Positions 9,478-17,458 of a stretch of DNA of 64,000 nucleotides are shown in pieces. The translations under genes and the position numbers were made by a program. Positions within the stretch are counted from its first letter, which is position 1; each line of letters starts with the position of its first letter. This DNA comes from Alphaproteobacteria bacterium (GTDB lineage Bacteria > Myxococcota_A > UBA796 > GCA-2862545): the NCBI GenBank assembly GCA_020632875.1, contig JACKET010000003.1, positions 62,001 to 126,000 of the forward strand, written 5' to 3'. The notes under the pieces are model-generated. The model made no database searches. It saw only the letters and a list, made by a program, of their open reading frames with translations, and was not told the DNA's origin.

Positions 9478-10287
9478 GTGCCAAGATGGGGTGTGCTGCG
9501 CCGCACCGCCGAGATCGCCTCGTTCCTCGCCGAGCCCCACGGCCGCGTGCTCATCGGGCCCGGATGGCTGTACTACGCCGCGCACGCGGGGCTCTTCGGG
9601 ATCGTGCTGTTCGGCGAGCCCGGCGCCGACGCGATGGATCGCCTCGTTCGCGCGCTGAAGGTCGAGCTGCGCGAAGGGGTGCCGCCCCACGTGTCGCTGG
9701 TGGACGCGAGCCGCCTGAAGGGCGCCGACCTCGGCGCGTTCGAGGTGCTGAACCGGTACGTCGTCGAGCACCGCGAGCCGCTGTCGCGCGCGGTGCGGAG
9801 GCTGGCGCTCGTCCGACCGGGAGGGCTGGTGGGCGCGATGACCGCGGGATTCTACGAGGTGCTCGAGCGCCCCTACCCCATCGGGATCTTCGCGGATGCC
9901 GACGAGGCGATGGCCTGGCTCGGCGAGGATCCCGCGCTGCTCGCCGAGCTCGACGCGCTGGTGCGGGAGGTCGAGGGCAGCACGCCGTTCGTCGAGCGGC
10001 TGCGGGCCTGGCTCGGCGACCACCTGCGGGAGGCCCCGCTGGCAGAGGCGTCCCGCGCGCTCGGCGTCTCGGTGCGCACGCTGCAGCGGCGCCTGCGGGA
10101 TGCCGGCACCTCGTTCGCCGCCGAGCACCTCGCGGCCCGCCTCGAGGCCGCGAAATCCCGCATGCGCCTGACCGACGCGCCGCTGTCGACCATCGCGCTC
10201 GAAGCCGGATTCGCGTCCCAGCAGCACTTCAGCACCGCGTTCCGCAAGGCCTACGGGACGCCTCCGAGCACCTGGCGCGAGGGTTGA
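9478..10287 (+). CDS. AraC-family transcriptional regulator
   Basis: About 269 residues. The C-terminal third is a standard AraC double helix-turn-helix: LAEASRALGVSVRTLQRRLRDAGTSF followed by LSTIALEAGFASQQHFSTAFRKAYGTPPSTWRE. The N-terminal part (RTAEIASFLAEPHGRVLIGPGWLYYAA... LVDASRLKGADLGAFEVLNRYVVEH) is not a cupin; it looks like a two-layer sensor of the kind found in myxobacterial AraC proteins that replaced the arabinose-binding fold. The GTG at 9478 is chosen because the family-like sequence begins there; an upstream start at 9358 would run through the divergent promoter region. It probably regulates the adjacent surface-protein gene. Confidence 0.85.
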   Translation: MPRWGVLRRTAEIASFLAEPHGRVLIGPGWLYYAAHAGLFGIVLFGEPGADAMDRLVRALKVELREGVPPHVSLVDASRLKGADLGAFEVLNRYVVEHREPLSRAVRRLALVRPGGLVGAMTAGFYEVLERPYPIGIFADADEAMAWLGEDPALLAELDALVREVEGSTPFVERLRAWLGDHLREAPLAEASRALGVSVRTLQRRLRDAGTSFAAEHLAARLEAAKSRMRLTDAPLSTIALEAGFASQQHFSTAFRKAYGTPPSTWREG

Positions 10288-10368
10288 CGCCCTGGGGCAA
10301 GCGACTGGCGTCCACGTGAAAGCGACGGTGGGACCGGGCTCGTAGAAGGGGTGCGAAAGGAGGTCGCC

Positions 10369-11193
10369 ATGCCCACCGCGTTCCGCCCCGCCGACAATCC
10401 GAGCCCGTTCCGCCGCATCGCCGCGTCGATGTGGGGCCGTCCGGCCGACCCTAGCATCTACGGCTTCGTCGACATCGACGTGTCCGACACGCTGCGGTTC
10501 GTCGAGCAGACCCGCGCCCGGACCGGCCAGCGGATCACGATGACGCACATCGTCGCCCGGGCCGTCGCCAACGCGTTCGCGGAGAACCCCGACCTGAACG
10601 CCAAGGTGCGCTTCGGCGGGCGGATCGAGCAGCGGGAGACGGTGGATCTCGTCATCTCGGTGATGCGGGACGGCGGCCGCGACCTGTCCGCCGCCCGCGT
10701 CGACGCCGCCGACACGCTCGATCTCGCGGGCCTCGTGGACGCGGTGTCCGCCCAGGTCGACCGCAGCCGCAAGGGCGAGGACGAGGACTACGAGAAGTCG
10801 CGCGGCCTGCTCGCCTCGCTGCCCTGGTGGCTCGTCCGCCCGCTCCTCTGGCTGACGGACGTGAGCAGCAACGAGCTCCACCTGCACCTGCCGAAGCTCG
10901 GCATGCCCCGCGACCCGTTCGGCACCGCCGTGATCACGAACGTCGGGCGCTTCGGCATCGACACGGCCTTCGCGCCGTTCGTCCCCCTGGGGCGGTGTCC
11001 GATGCTCGTCCTCGTCACCGAGGTGAAGGACCGCGCCGTCGTGGTGGACGGCCGCGTCGAGGCCCGTCCGATCCTCCGCCTGTGCGCGACGTTCGACCAC
11101 CGCATCGTCGACGGTGCCGCCGCTGGGCGCCTCGCCCAGCGCATCGTCGCGGACGTGTCCCAGCCGGGCGCCCTCGCCCTCGAAGCCGCGTAG
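10369..11193 (+). CDS. Stand-alone 2-oxoacid dehydrogenase E2-type acyltransferase domain
   Basis: A 274-residue protein covering only the catalytic domain of dihydrolipoamide acyltransferases. Visible family features are ITMTHIVARAVANAFAENPDLNAKV, a strand FGTAVITNVGRFGIDTAFAPF, and the active-site motif DHRIVDG (His about residue 245, Asp four on). The lipoyl and E1/E3-binding domains of a true E2 are missing, and a Trp-rich hydrophobic patch (LLASLPWWLVRPLLWLTD) is inserted, suggesting membrane contact. An AAGGAGGT site eight bases ahead fixes the ATG. It is cotranscribed with the next gene, whose ribosome site overlaps this stop. The acyl substrate is unknown. Confidence 0.85.
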   Translation: MPTAFRPADNPSPFRRIAASMWGRPADPSIYGFVDIDVSDTLRFVEQTRARTGQRITMTHIVARAVANAFAENPDLNAKVRFGGRIEQRETVDLVISVMRDGGRDLSAARVDAADTLDLAGLVDAVSAQVDRSRKGEDEDYEKSRGLLASLPWWLVRPLLWLTDVSSNELHLHLPKLGMPRDPFGTAVITNVGRFGIDTAFAPFVPLGRCPMLVLVTEVKDRAVVVDGRVEARPILRLCATFDHRIVDGAAAGRLAQRIVADVSQPGALALEAA

Positions 11194-11201
11194 GAGGCGC
11201 C

Positions 11202-12410
11202 GTGTTCGACTACTTCATCGCGCTCGACGGCAACGGGCTCAACGGCTTCGAAGGCCACGCGGGCGTCGCCCGCCTCCGCGCCGACCCGGACGCGGATCGG
11301 TACGACGTGGACGTCCGCTTCTTCGACGGGCTCGCCGGGGGCCACGCCACCCAGATCAACGCGGAGGGCACGGTCGGCTTCCTCGGGAACCTCTCCCAGT
11401 CGCTCCTGTTCTACGACCCGCGCACGCTCGAGGAGATCCGCCGGTTCTCCACCCTGCGCTTCGTCTCGCCCGAGGTCCTCTACCAGAGCCAGACCCACGT
11501 GGTCTGGGTCGGCGAGCGGGACTTCATCGCCGTGCTCGGTCCCGACTTCTACCGCTTCCGCCTCGACGATCTCGAGCACCCCGAGCGCCTGGGACCGCAC
11601 CGCGTCACCCTGCCCCACGCGCTCAAGCGGTCCCCGTCCGGCCGGTACCTCTTCTACGGAGCGATGGACCACGACCGGCACGGCTACGCCAACCAGGCCG
11701 GCATCTTCGACCTCGAGACTGGCGAGGCCCGCGTCGTCGAGCTGCCCGCCACGGTGTGGCACCTCGGCGTGCACCCCACCCGGGACGTGTTCTACGCGCC
11801 TTCGCAGCGCTGCCTGCCGCAGGGCGGCGAGTTCGGGGAGTACGTCATCCCGTACTTCAAGAACTACCTCTTCGAGATCGACGGGCCGTCCGCGACGGTG
11901 CTCCGGCATGCCGCGATCGCGAAGGAGCTACCCGGCTTCCTGACCTCCGATGTGGTCGTCACGGACACCGAGGTGCTCTACAACGTCTGCGCATCGGGCA
12001 TGGTCGCGCGCATCGATCTCGAGACGCTGTCGAAGGTCGCGTGGATCGACGAGCGCTCCGGTCCGCTCGGCGAGCTGCTCCACCTGCGCACGGGCCTGTG
12101 CAACCTCGCCGAGAGCCTCGCGCGCGCCAACCTGCCCGACGCCGTGCACCTGTTCGTGAAGTCGCTGCGCATCACCGGCGGGCGCCTGCTCGACGGGAGC
12201 TACGGGCTGCAGCGGAGCCCGTGCGGCCGGTACGTGCTCTCGGCGCACCGCGGCCGGAACGAGGTCATCGTGTACCGCTATCCGTCGTTCGAGGTGGTGA
12301 AGCGCGTCCGCTTCCCGTCCATCCGGCGGTTCTTCCCGGCACACGTGGGTCGACTTGGAGACCCGCGGCTCGGCTTCCACCACACGGCGCTCTCGACGGC
12401 GACGTGCTGA
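11202..12410 (+). CDS. Beta-propeller-like protein (WD40/YVTN-type fold), cotranscribed with the acyltransferase
   Basis: A 402-residue protein without a signal peptide. It contains repeated blade-like strands with motifs such as SPSGRYLFYGAMDHD, GIFDLETGEARVVELP, HPTRDVFYAP, RIDLETLSKVAWIDE and SPCGRYVLSAHRGRNEVIVYRYPSFEVVKRV, typical of propellers in which each blade ends by reporting a value. The GTG start is preceded by GGAGG that overlaps the stop of the E2-like gene, so the pair is one operon. It is probably cytosolic. Enzymatic residues are not evident. It abuts the opposing hydrolase gene with no spacer (TGA then TCA). Confidence 0.75.
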   Translation: MFDYFIALDGNGLNGFEGHAGVARLRADPDADRYDVDVRFFDGLAGGHATQINAEGTVGFLGNLSQSLLFYDPRTLEEIRRFSTLRFVSPEVLYQSQTHVVWVGERDFIAVLGPDFYRFRLDDLEHPERLGPHRVTLPHALKRSPSGRYLFYGAMDHDRHGYANQAGIFDLETGEARVVELPATVWHLGVHPTRDVFYAPSQRCLPQGGEFGEYVIPYFKNYLFEIDGPSATVLRHAAIAKELPGFLTSDVVVTDTEVLYNVCASGMVARIDLETLSKVAWIDERSGPLGELLHLRTGLCNLAESLARANLPDAVHLFVKSLRITGGRLLDGSYGLQRSPCGRYVLSAHRGRNEVIVYRYPSFEVVKRVRFPSIRRFFPAHVGRLGDPRLGFHHTALSTATC

Positions 12411-13457
12411 TCAGAACCCGTTGGCGGACTGCGTCGCGACCCAGCCCGCAGCTTCGTCCGCGTCCATCGCGGCGCCCGTGAGCCAGTCCGCGTACCCGGG
12501 CCTCCCGCGCAGCTCGCGCTCGAGGAAGGCCACGAGGTACTTCTGGGTCAGGCCACGCGTGCGGGCCGCCGGGGCCGGGCCGGCCGTGCAGGCCGCGCAC
12601 ACGAAGCCGCAGTTCGGGTCGTCGAGGAACTGCATGTGTCCGGCCGACAGGACCTCGATCTCCAGCACGGGGGCGACGGCACCGGCGTAGAACTGCTGGA
12701 AGTTCTCGTCGGCCGGTGCGCACGGCATGCCGAAGGCGCTGGACGCGCTCACGAGCTCCCCCACCACGACGACCGGCACGGACACCGCCGCGACGAGCTC
12801 CGGCGCGGCGGACGGGTACGCGACGGGGTCGTTCGAGAACGGCGGCGCGCCGTCGACCGGGTCGATCAGGAACACAGCGCTGGGACGGGAGTCCGCCGCC
12901 GCGACCATCGTCGCGAGCTTGCCGCCGAGGCTGTGCCCCGCCACCGCGACGCGCGCCGGATCGAGGTGCCCCGCGAGGGGGTGCGCGGGCTCGGTGGCGC
13001 TGGCGTCGATCCAGTCGAGCACCGACACGACGTGATCGCGCAGCTCGACGTGGGTGGACGGATTGAGCACGGAGCCCGGCAGCTGCGGGAGGATCGCGGC
13101 ATAGCCCCACGACGCGAGCCGCTCGCCGTACGACGCGTAGTCCGCCGGCCCGAGCTGGGTGCCGTGGACGAGGACCACGACCGGCGCCACGCCCGCATCC
13201 GGCACGTAGACCCGAGCGGGCATCGCGCCGCCCGCGATGGGCACCTGCGCATCGAGCGCGGTGAACGCCTCCGGACCGGGCTGGTTGGGGTCTTCGAGGA
13301 CGTCGGTGTCGGCGTCGGCATCCGTGTCGGCGTCGGCGTCCGTGTCGGCATCGGCATCGGCGTCCGTGTCGGCGTCGCCCTCGGTGACGGACACGGAGTC
13401 CTTCGCGGCACAGCCGAGCAGCGTGGCCAGGGACAGGGTCGCGATCCAGCGGGTCAT
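12411..13457 (-). CDS. Alpha/beta-hydrolase lipoprotein (PAF-acetylhydrolase/dienelactone-hydrolase type)
   Basis: A 348-residue lipoprotein (lipobox TLLGC, Cys about residue 16) with a short Asp/Thr/Ala stalk (residues 27-52) before the enzyme. The fold is alpha/beta hydrolase: oxyanion strand VVVLVHGTQ, nucleophile elbow GHSLGG (Ser about residue 176), and a candidate His in SAGHMQFLDD. The arrangement resembles chlorophyllase and platelet-activating-factor acetylhydrolase-like esterases. Cysteine pairs near the C-terminus (NCGFVCAAC) suggest disulfides and an extracytoplasmic location. Substrate unknown; an ester or lipid is inferred. It is transcribed away from the divergent GH1 gene, 84 bp apart. 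Confidence 0.88.
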   Translation of the reverse strand: MTRWIATLSLATLLGCAAKDSVSVTEGDADTDADADADTDADADTDADADTDVLEDPNQPGPEAFTALDAQVPIAGGAMPARVYVPDAGVAPVVVLVHGTQLGPADYASYGERLASWGYAAILPQLPGSVLNPSTHVELRDHVVSVLDWIDASATEPAHPLAGHLDPARVAVAGHSLGGKLATMVAAADSRPSAVFLIDPVDGAPPFSNDPVAYPSAAPELVAAVSVPVVVVGELVSASSAFGMPCAPADENFQQFYAGAVAPVLEIEVLSAGHMQFLDDPNCGFVCAACTAGPAPAARTRGLTQKYLVAFLERELRGRPGYADWLTGAAMDADEAAGWVATQSANGF

Positions 13458-13541
13458 GTCGATCCTCGGGTCTGCGAACGCCTCCTATCGTTCACGCGGG
13501 CCGAGGGGCGCTGCGATAGGGAGGCACGCACAGGAGGCCCC

Positions 13542-14975
13542 ATGCTGCTGTTCGCCCTGTTGATCGGCTGCACGCCCGAAGAGCCCGCCCCCACGGGCCG
13601 GCCGTTCCCCGCGGGGTTCCGCTTCGGCGCCGCGACAGCGGGCTTCCAGGTCGACATGGGCTGCCCCACGTGGTCCGACGCCGAGTGCAACGACACCGCG
13701 AGCGATTGGTACCAGTGGGTCACCGACCCCGGGATCATCGGCACCAGCGCGCTGTACGTCAGCGGAGAGCCCGTCTCGCACGGCCCCGGCATGTGGGAGC
13801 TCTTCGAGGAGGACGTCGACCGCATGAAGGCCGACGGGATGACCGCCTACCGGATGAGCATCGAGTGGTCGCGCCTCTTCCCCGATGGAGCCGCGGAGTC
13901 CGCCACGACCGTCGACGCGCTCGCGCCGCACGCCAACGCCGCCGCGGTCCAGCGCTACCACGCCATGTTCGCCGCGCTGGACGCGGCCGGAATCGAGCCG
14001 GTCGTCACGATCAACCACTACGTCCTGCCGCTGTGGGTGCACGACGGCGTCGCATGCCACGACGACATCGACACGTGCCCCGCGCGCGGCTGGGTCGACC
14101 GCGACCGCATCGTCCCGCTGATCGGGCTCTACGCGGGGTACGTCGCGCGCGAGTTCGGCGGCGAGGTCGACACCTGGTTCACGCTCAACGAGCCCTTCGC
14201 CACGACCGCGTCGGGGTACCTGATGCCGGGCGAGGATCGCTCGTCTCCGCCGGGCCTGTCGTTCGCCGTCCCCGAGACCGTGGCCGTCATGCGCAACCAG
14301 ATCGACGGCCACGCCGCGATGTACGACGCCGTGAAGGCCGAAGACCCGGGCTCGACGGTCGGCATCGTGATGAACATGGTCGACATCACGCCGAAGGACC
14401 CGGAGCGCGAGCTCGACCTCACGGCCGTCGACCACACGGACTACCTGTACCACCGGCTCTACCTCGACGCGGTGACGACCGGCGCCTGGGACGACGACCT
14501 CGACGGGGTGCCCGACCGCAACCGGCCCGACCTGGCCGGGCGTCTCGACGTGCTCGGCATCAACTACTACAACGAGCTCGTCGTCTCCGGCCTGCCCTTC
14601 GCGCCCGCGCAGGAGGTGCCGGTCTTCGACTTCTACCCAGAGTTCTCGTGGGATCCGCATCCCGAGGGCCTCGGCCACGTCATCGAGCGCGCGCAGGACT
14701 GGGGCGTGCCCGTCTGGGTCACCGAGAACGGCACGCCGCACGTCGAGGACCAGGGCGCCGAGATCCTCGACGGGCACCTGGCATCCCTGCTCGACGCGAC
14801 CGACGCCGGCGCCGACGTGCGCGGCTACCTGTACTGGTCGTACGTCGACAACTACGAGTGGAACCACGGATTCGATCTGAAGTTCGGGCTCTACGGGCTC
14901 GATCCCGACACCAAGGCGCGCATCGAGCGTCCGGTGATCGGGCGGTACCGCGAGATCGTCGCGAACGGGCTGTAG
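13542..14975 (+). CDS. Glycoside hydrolase family 1 lipoprotein (beta-glycosidase)
   Basis: A 477-residue GH1 enzyme exported as a lipoprotein by an extremely short signal (MLLFALLIGC). An AGGAGG site five bases before the ATG supports the start. GH1 marks are present: FPAGFRFGAATAGFQV at the N-terminus, YRMSIEWSRLFP, acid/base Glu in TLNEP (about residue 216), nucleophile Glu in WVTENG (about residue 396), and GYLYWSYVDNYEWNHGF near the end. Both catalytic glutamates are intact, so it should be an active retaining beta-glycosidase working at the cell surface or periplasm. Most bacterial GH1 enzymes are cytosolic, so the lipid anchor is unusual. Specificity cannot be read. Confidence 0.93.
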   Translation: MLLFALLIGCTPEEPAPTGRPFPAGFRFGAATAGFQVDMGCPTWSDAECNDTASDWYQWVTDPGIIGTSALYVSGEPVSHGPGMWELFEEDVDRMKADGMTAYRMSIEWSRLFPDGAAESATTVDALAPHANAAAVQRYHAMFAALDAAGIEPVVTINHYVLPLWVHDGVACHDDIDTCPARGWVDRDRIVPLIGLYAGYVAREFGGEVDTWFTLNEPFATTASGYLMPGEDRSSPPGLSFAVPETVAVMRNQIDGHAAMYDAVKAEDPGSTVGIVMNMVDITPKDPERELDLTAVDHTDYLYHRLYLDAVTTGAWDDDLDGVPDRNRPDLAGRLDVLGINYYNELVVSGLPFAPAQEVPVFDFYPEFSWDPHPEGLGHVIERAQDWGVPVWVTENGTPHVEDQGAEILDGHLASLLDATDAGADVRGYLYWSYVDNYEWNHGFDLKFGLYGLDPDTKARIERPVIGRYREIVANGL

Positions 14976-14991
14976 GCGCTCGCTCCACGAG

Positions 14992-15064
14992 TGGAGGCGA
15001 CGGGATTCGAACCCGTGACCTCCTGCGTGCAAAGCAGGTGCTCTCCCAGTTGAGCTACGCCCCC
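14992..15064 (-). tRNA. tRNA-Ala (TGC)
   Basis: A 73-nt cloverleaf on the minus strand: acceptor arm GGGGGCG paired with CGCCTCC, D-arm TAGCTCAACTGGGAGAGCA, anticodon stem CCTGC/GCAGG closing loop TTTGCAC (anticodon TGC), T-arm CGGGTTCGAATCCCG. CCA is not encoded. It lies 12 bp after tRNA-Ile in the same direction. Confidence 0.97.
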
Positions 15065-15076
15065 GTGGCGGGGTGG

Positions 15077-15150
<74 letters not shown>

Positions 15151-15198
15151 CCGCGGGAGAAGCGCTAACCCCTCCCTGACCACGTCTGGAACTAACAA

Positions 15199-15240
15199 CG
15201 CCCTCCGGGCCGGTCAAGCCAATGTGACCGGTGGAGGGCG
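15199..15240 (-). terminator. Strong hairpin terminator after the propeller lipoprotein
   Basis: A 42-nt inverted repeat: outer arms CGCCCTCC and GGAGGGCG, inner arms CCGGTCA and TGACCGG, loop about 8 nt. On the minus strand it is followed by TTGTTAG, a weak T-run. It sits between the stop of the lipoprotein gene (15263) and the tRNA-Ile gene and probably ends the lipoprotein transcript. Confidence 0.65.
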
Positions 15241-15262
15241 TCGAAAGCGATACCCCGCGTTC

Positions 15263-16210
15263 TTACTGGAGCGCGAGGATGTCGAAGTAGTGCACCGAGT
15301 TCGGCAGCGTGACCGCCAGCACCCGGCCGTTGCCCGACACGTCGAGCGCATCCGCGGAGGACGGGGTGGGCAGGTCGGCTTCGATCTCGCCGGTGAGGCC
15401 GTCGATCACGACGAGCTCGCCGCCACTGGAGGTGGAGATCGACACGGCCGCGTTGGCCTCGGAGCCCATGTGGGCGAGTGCCGTGATCTCGCCACCGAGC
15501 GCGACCTCCCACCGGAGCGCGCCATCGAGCTCGAGCGCGCGGACGGACGAGCTGCCCAGGGCCGCGAGGTAGAGCGCATCGGCGTCGGCATCCCACGCGA
15601 GTCGGGCATTCGCGGTGTCGTCGACGGCCAGGACGGAGCCGTCGGGCTGCACGCGGAACACGCCCGAGTCGGTGCTGACCCAGGTGTTGCCGGCCTGGTC
15701 GGTCGCCATGTCGGACTGCTCGTCGCACTCGATGCCGAGCGTGGTGGCGCTGGAGACGATCTGGCCCGTGGCGTCGTACCAGACGACGTTGCAGTCGGAC
15801 GCCTGGAGCGGCGCCTGGATCGCGACGAAGCCCTCGCCCGCGATCGCGGCGTCGAGGACACCGGTGGCCTCGAAGGTGACGGACAGCGGCCACGCGTTCG
15901 GCGTGGTGACGTTGACCTTGCCGGGCGTGATGACGACGGCGGTGAAGCCCTGGCCCGGGACGACGTGCGCGTCGACGACCGTGTCGGTCTCGGACTCGTA
16001 GTCGAAGTCGTCTTGCATCATCGCGAACTCGGTCGTGACCTGGCAGGTCGTGCCGAACATGCCGACGTTCGACATGCGACCGTCGTCGTTCAGCTGGACA
16101 CCGCGGGTCTGCGCGGAGAGCTCGGAGCGATGCTCGAGTGCCACCGAATCCGGGCTCGCACAGCCGACGAGGGCCGTCGCCGCAATTGCTGAACCGATGA
16201 TCATCCGCAT
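15263..16210 (-). CDS. Propeller-like lipoprotein, paralogue of the next gene
   Basis: A 315-residue lipoprotein (MRMIIGSAIAATALVGC, GGAGG seven bases ahead of the ATG). The rest reads as a beta-propeller in which each blade holds a short Gly/Asp-rich turn: PGKVNVTTPNAWPLSV, EGFVAIQAPLQASDCNVVWYD, DQAGNTWVSTDSGVFRV, DADALYLAALGSSSVRALELDGALRWEVALGG and SGNGRVLAVTLPNSVHYFDI. It shares this layout, including the opening 'TTYG/ATGFGTTCQ ... DTVVD' block and the closing '..HYFDI/RFHDI', with the gene at 16353-17399, so the two are tandem paralogues. Probably an outer-membrane or periplasmic scaffold; function unknown. Confidence 0.8.
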   Translation of the reverse strand: MRMIIGSAIAATALVGCASPDSVALEHRSELSAQTRGVQLNDDGRMSNVGMFGTTCQVTTEFAMMQDDFDYESETDTVVDAHVVPGQGFTAVVITPGKVNVTTPNAWPLSVTFEATGVLDAAIAGEGFVAIQAPLQASDCNVVWYDATGQIVSSATTLGIECDEQSDMATDQAGNTWVSTDSGVFRVQPDGSVLAVDDTANARLAWDADADALYLAALGSSSVRALELDGALRWEVALGGEITALAHMGSEANAAVSISTSSGGELVVIDGLTGEIEADLPTPSSADALDVSGNGRVLAVTLPNSVHYFDILALQ

Positions 16211-16319
16211 GAGAGCCTCCGAGAGTGTCCTGGACTGAGAATGTAGCGTCTGAATTGGGCGACGTCCGAAAAAATGAAGGGGCTGTGTGCGACGCGCGCC
16301 ACCGCGGTGGAGTGCGCCC

Positions 16320-16346
16320 GGATGCGCCCGTGTAAACGGACGCACC
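16320..16346 (-). terminator. Imperfect hairpin downstream of the second propeller lipoprotein
   Basis: A 27-nt inverted repeat (arms GGATGCGCCCGT and ACGGACGCACC with one bulge and one mismatch, 4-nt loop) lies directly after the minus-strand stop at 16353. There is no T-run, so intrinsic termination is uncertain. Confidence 0.4.
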
Positions 16347-16352
16347 CGCGAA

Positions 16353-17399
16353 TCAGTTCTCGATGATGTCGTGGAACCGGACGTCGCTCGTCGTGGCGAG
16401 AGCGAGCCGGGTGCCCCCGGCGCTCACCGCGAGGTGCTTCGCCGGGAGGGAGTAGGAGAAGGCTCCGAGCTCGGTGGCATCCGCCGCGTCGAGCATGTGG
16501 ACCTGGCGCTGGAAGCTGTCGACCGCGGCGAACAGCGCGCCGTTCGCGGGATCGGCGGCGAGCGCCTGGATCGGCGCCCCCATGTCGACCGACCAGCGGA
16601 CCGCGCCGTCGCTCGCGAGCGACGAGAGGTGGCCATCGACCTCGCCCACGTACAGGGCGTCGCCGTCGTACGCGAGGTGCGCGCCCACGCCGGGATGCAC
16701 GACGCGCGTGTCGCCAGGCGCGAGCTCGATCACGCCCCGGTCGCTCGCGAGCCACGCGAGCCCGGTGACCGGATCCGCCGCGAACGAGCCGTCGCACAGG
16801 CCCGCCTCGAAGTGCACCGTGCCGAGCACGTTGCCCGCGTCGTCGAACCAGCCGGCGAGACACCCCGTGGTGGTGCGGGCGACGGCCACGAAGCCATCCT
16901 CGGTGAACCGCGCGTCGGTGACGCCCGCGACGCTGTAGCTCTGGGAGGTCTGGCCCGACCCGACCGGGTGCACGTTCACGAGGCCCGGCGTGATCGCCAG
17001 CCATGCCTCGCCGACCCCGACGATGCCCACGTCGACGACGGTGTCGTCGCCCGCATCGTAGTAGTCGCTGCCGATGGAGCCGTAGGTCGTGTAGATGTCG
17101 CAGCTGACGGAGCCGAGGCCCGCGTGCGCCATGTCGCCGATGCCGGAGATCGCGACCCCGTCGGCGATGACGCCCGCATCGGAGACGAGGGGCAGCTCGT
17201 AGGCGGCGAGCCCCGCCCCGCCCGGATCGACGGGGAGCGTGGGGAGGTCGGGATCCCCCTGGTCGGACGGCGCGGGCTGCGCGGGATCGTCGATCGGCGC
17301 GGGCGTCGCGGGGGGCGCGGAGAGATCCGGCGCGGGCCCGGTGGGACGCTCGGAGACCGAACAGGCGGCGAGCAGGACGAGAGCGGGCAACACGCGCAT
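16353..17399 (-). CDS. Propeller-like lipoprotein with Pro/Ala linker, paralogue of the previous gene
   Basis: A 348-residue lipoprotein: signal MRVLPALVLLAAC, then a Pro/Ala/Asp-rich linker (residues 20-60) and a predicted propeller with blades such as GEAWLAITPGLVNVHPVGSG, EDGFVAVARTTTGCLAGWFDDAG, DPVTGLAWLASDRGVIELAPG, DGDALYVGEVDGHLSSLASDGAVRWSVDMG and GGTRLALATTSDVRFHDII. It aligns along its length with the neighbour at 15263-16210, differing mainly by the linker. The two are separated by 142 bp and are probably separate transcription units. No enzyme motif is seen; both may be envelope scaffold or binding proteins. Confidence 0.8.
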   Translation of the reverse strand: MRVLPALVLLAACSVSERPTGPAPDLSAPPATPAPIDDPAQPAPSDQGDPDLPTLPVDPGGAGLAAYELPLVSDAGVIADGVAISGIGDMAHAGLGSVSCDIYTTYGSIGSDYYDAGDDTVVDVGIVGVGEAWLAITPGLVNVHPVGSGQTSQSYSVAGVTDARFTEDGFVAVARTTTGCLAGWFDDAGNVLGTVHFEAGLCDGSFAADPVTGLAWLASDRGVIELAPGDTRVVHPGVGAHLAYDGDALYVGEVDGHLSSLASDGAVRWSVDMGAPIQALAADPANGALFAAVDSFQRQVHMLDAADATELGAFSYSLPAKHLAVSAGGTRLALATTSDVRFHDIIEN

Positions 17400-17458
17400 G
17401 AATGGACCCCCGGTGCGTATCGGGAGCGTACCACAGTCTCGACGGCCGAGAACGCGGG

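Noticed and set aside
15151..15262. 16S or 23S rRNA remnant near the Ile/Ala tRNAs
   Set aside because: No rRNA-like sequence on either side; the segment holds only a terminator hairpin.
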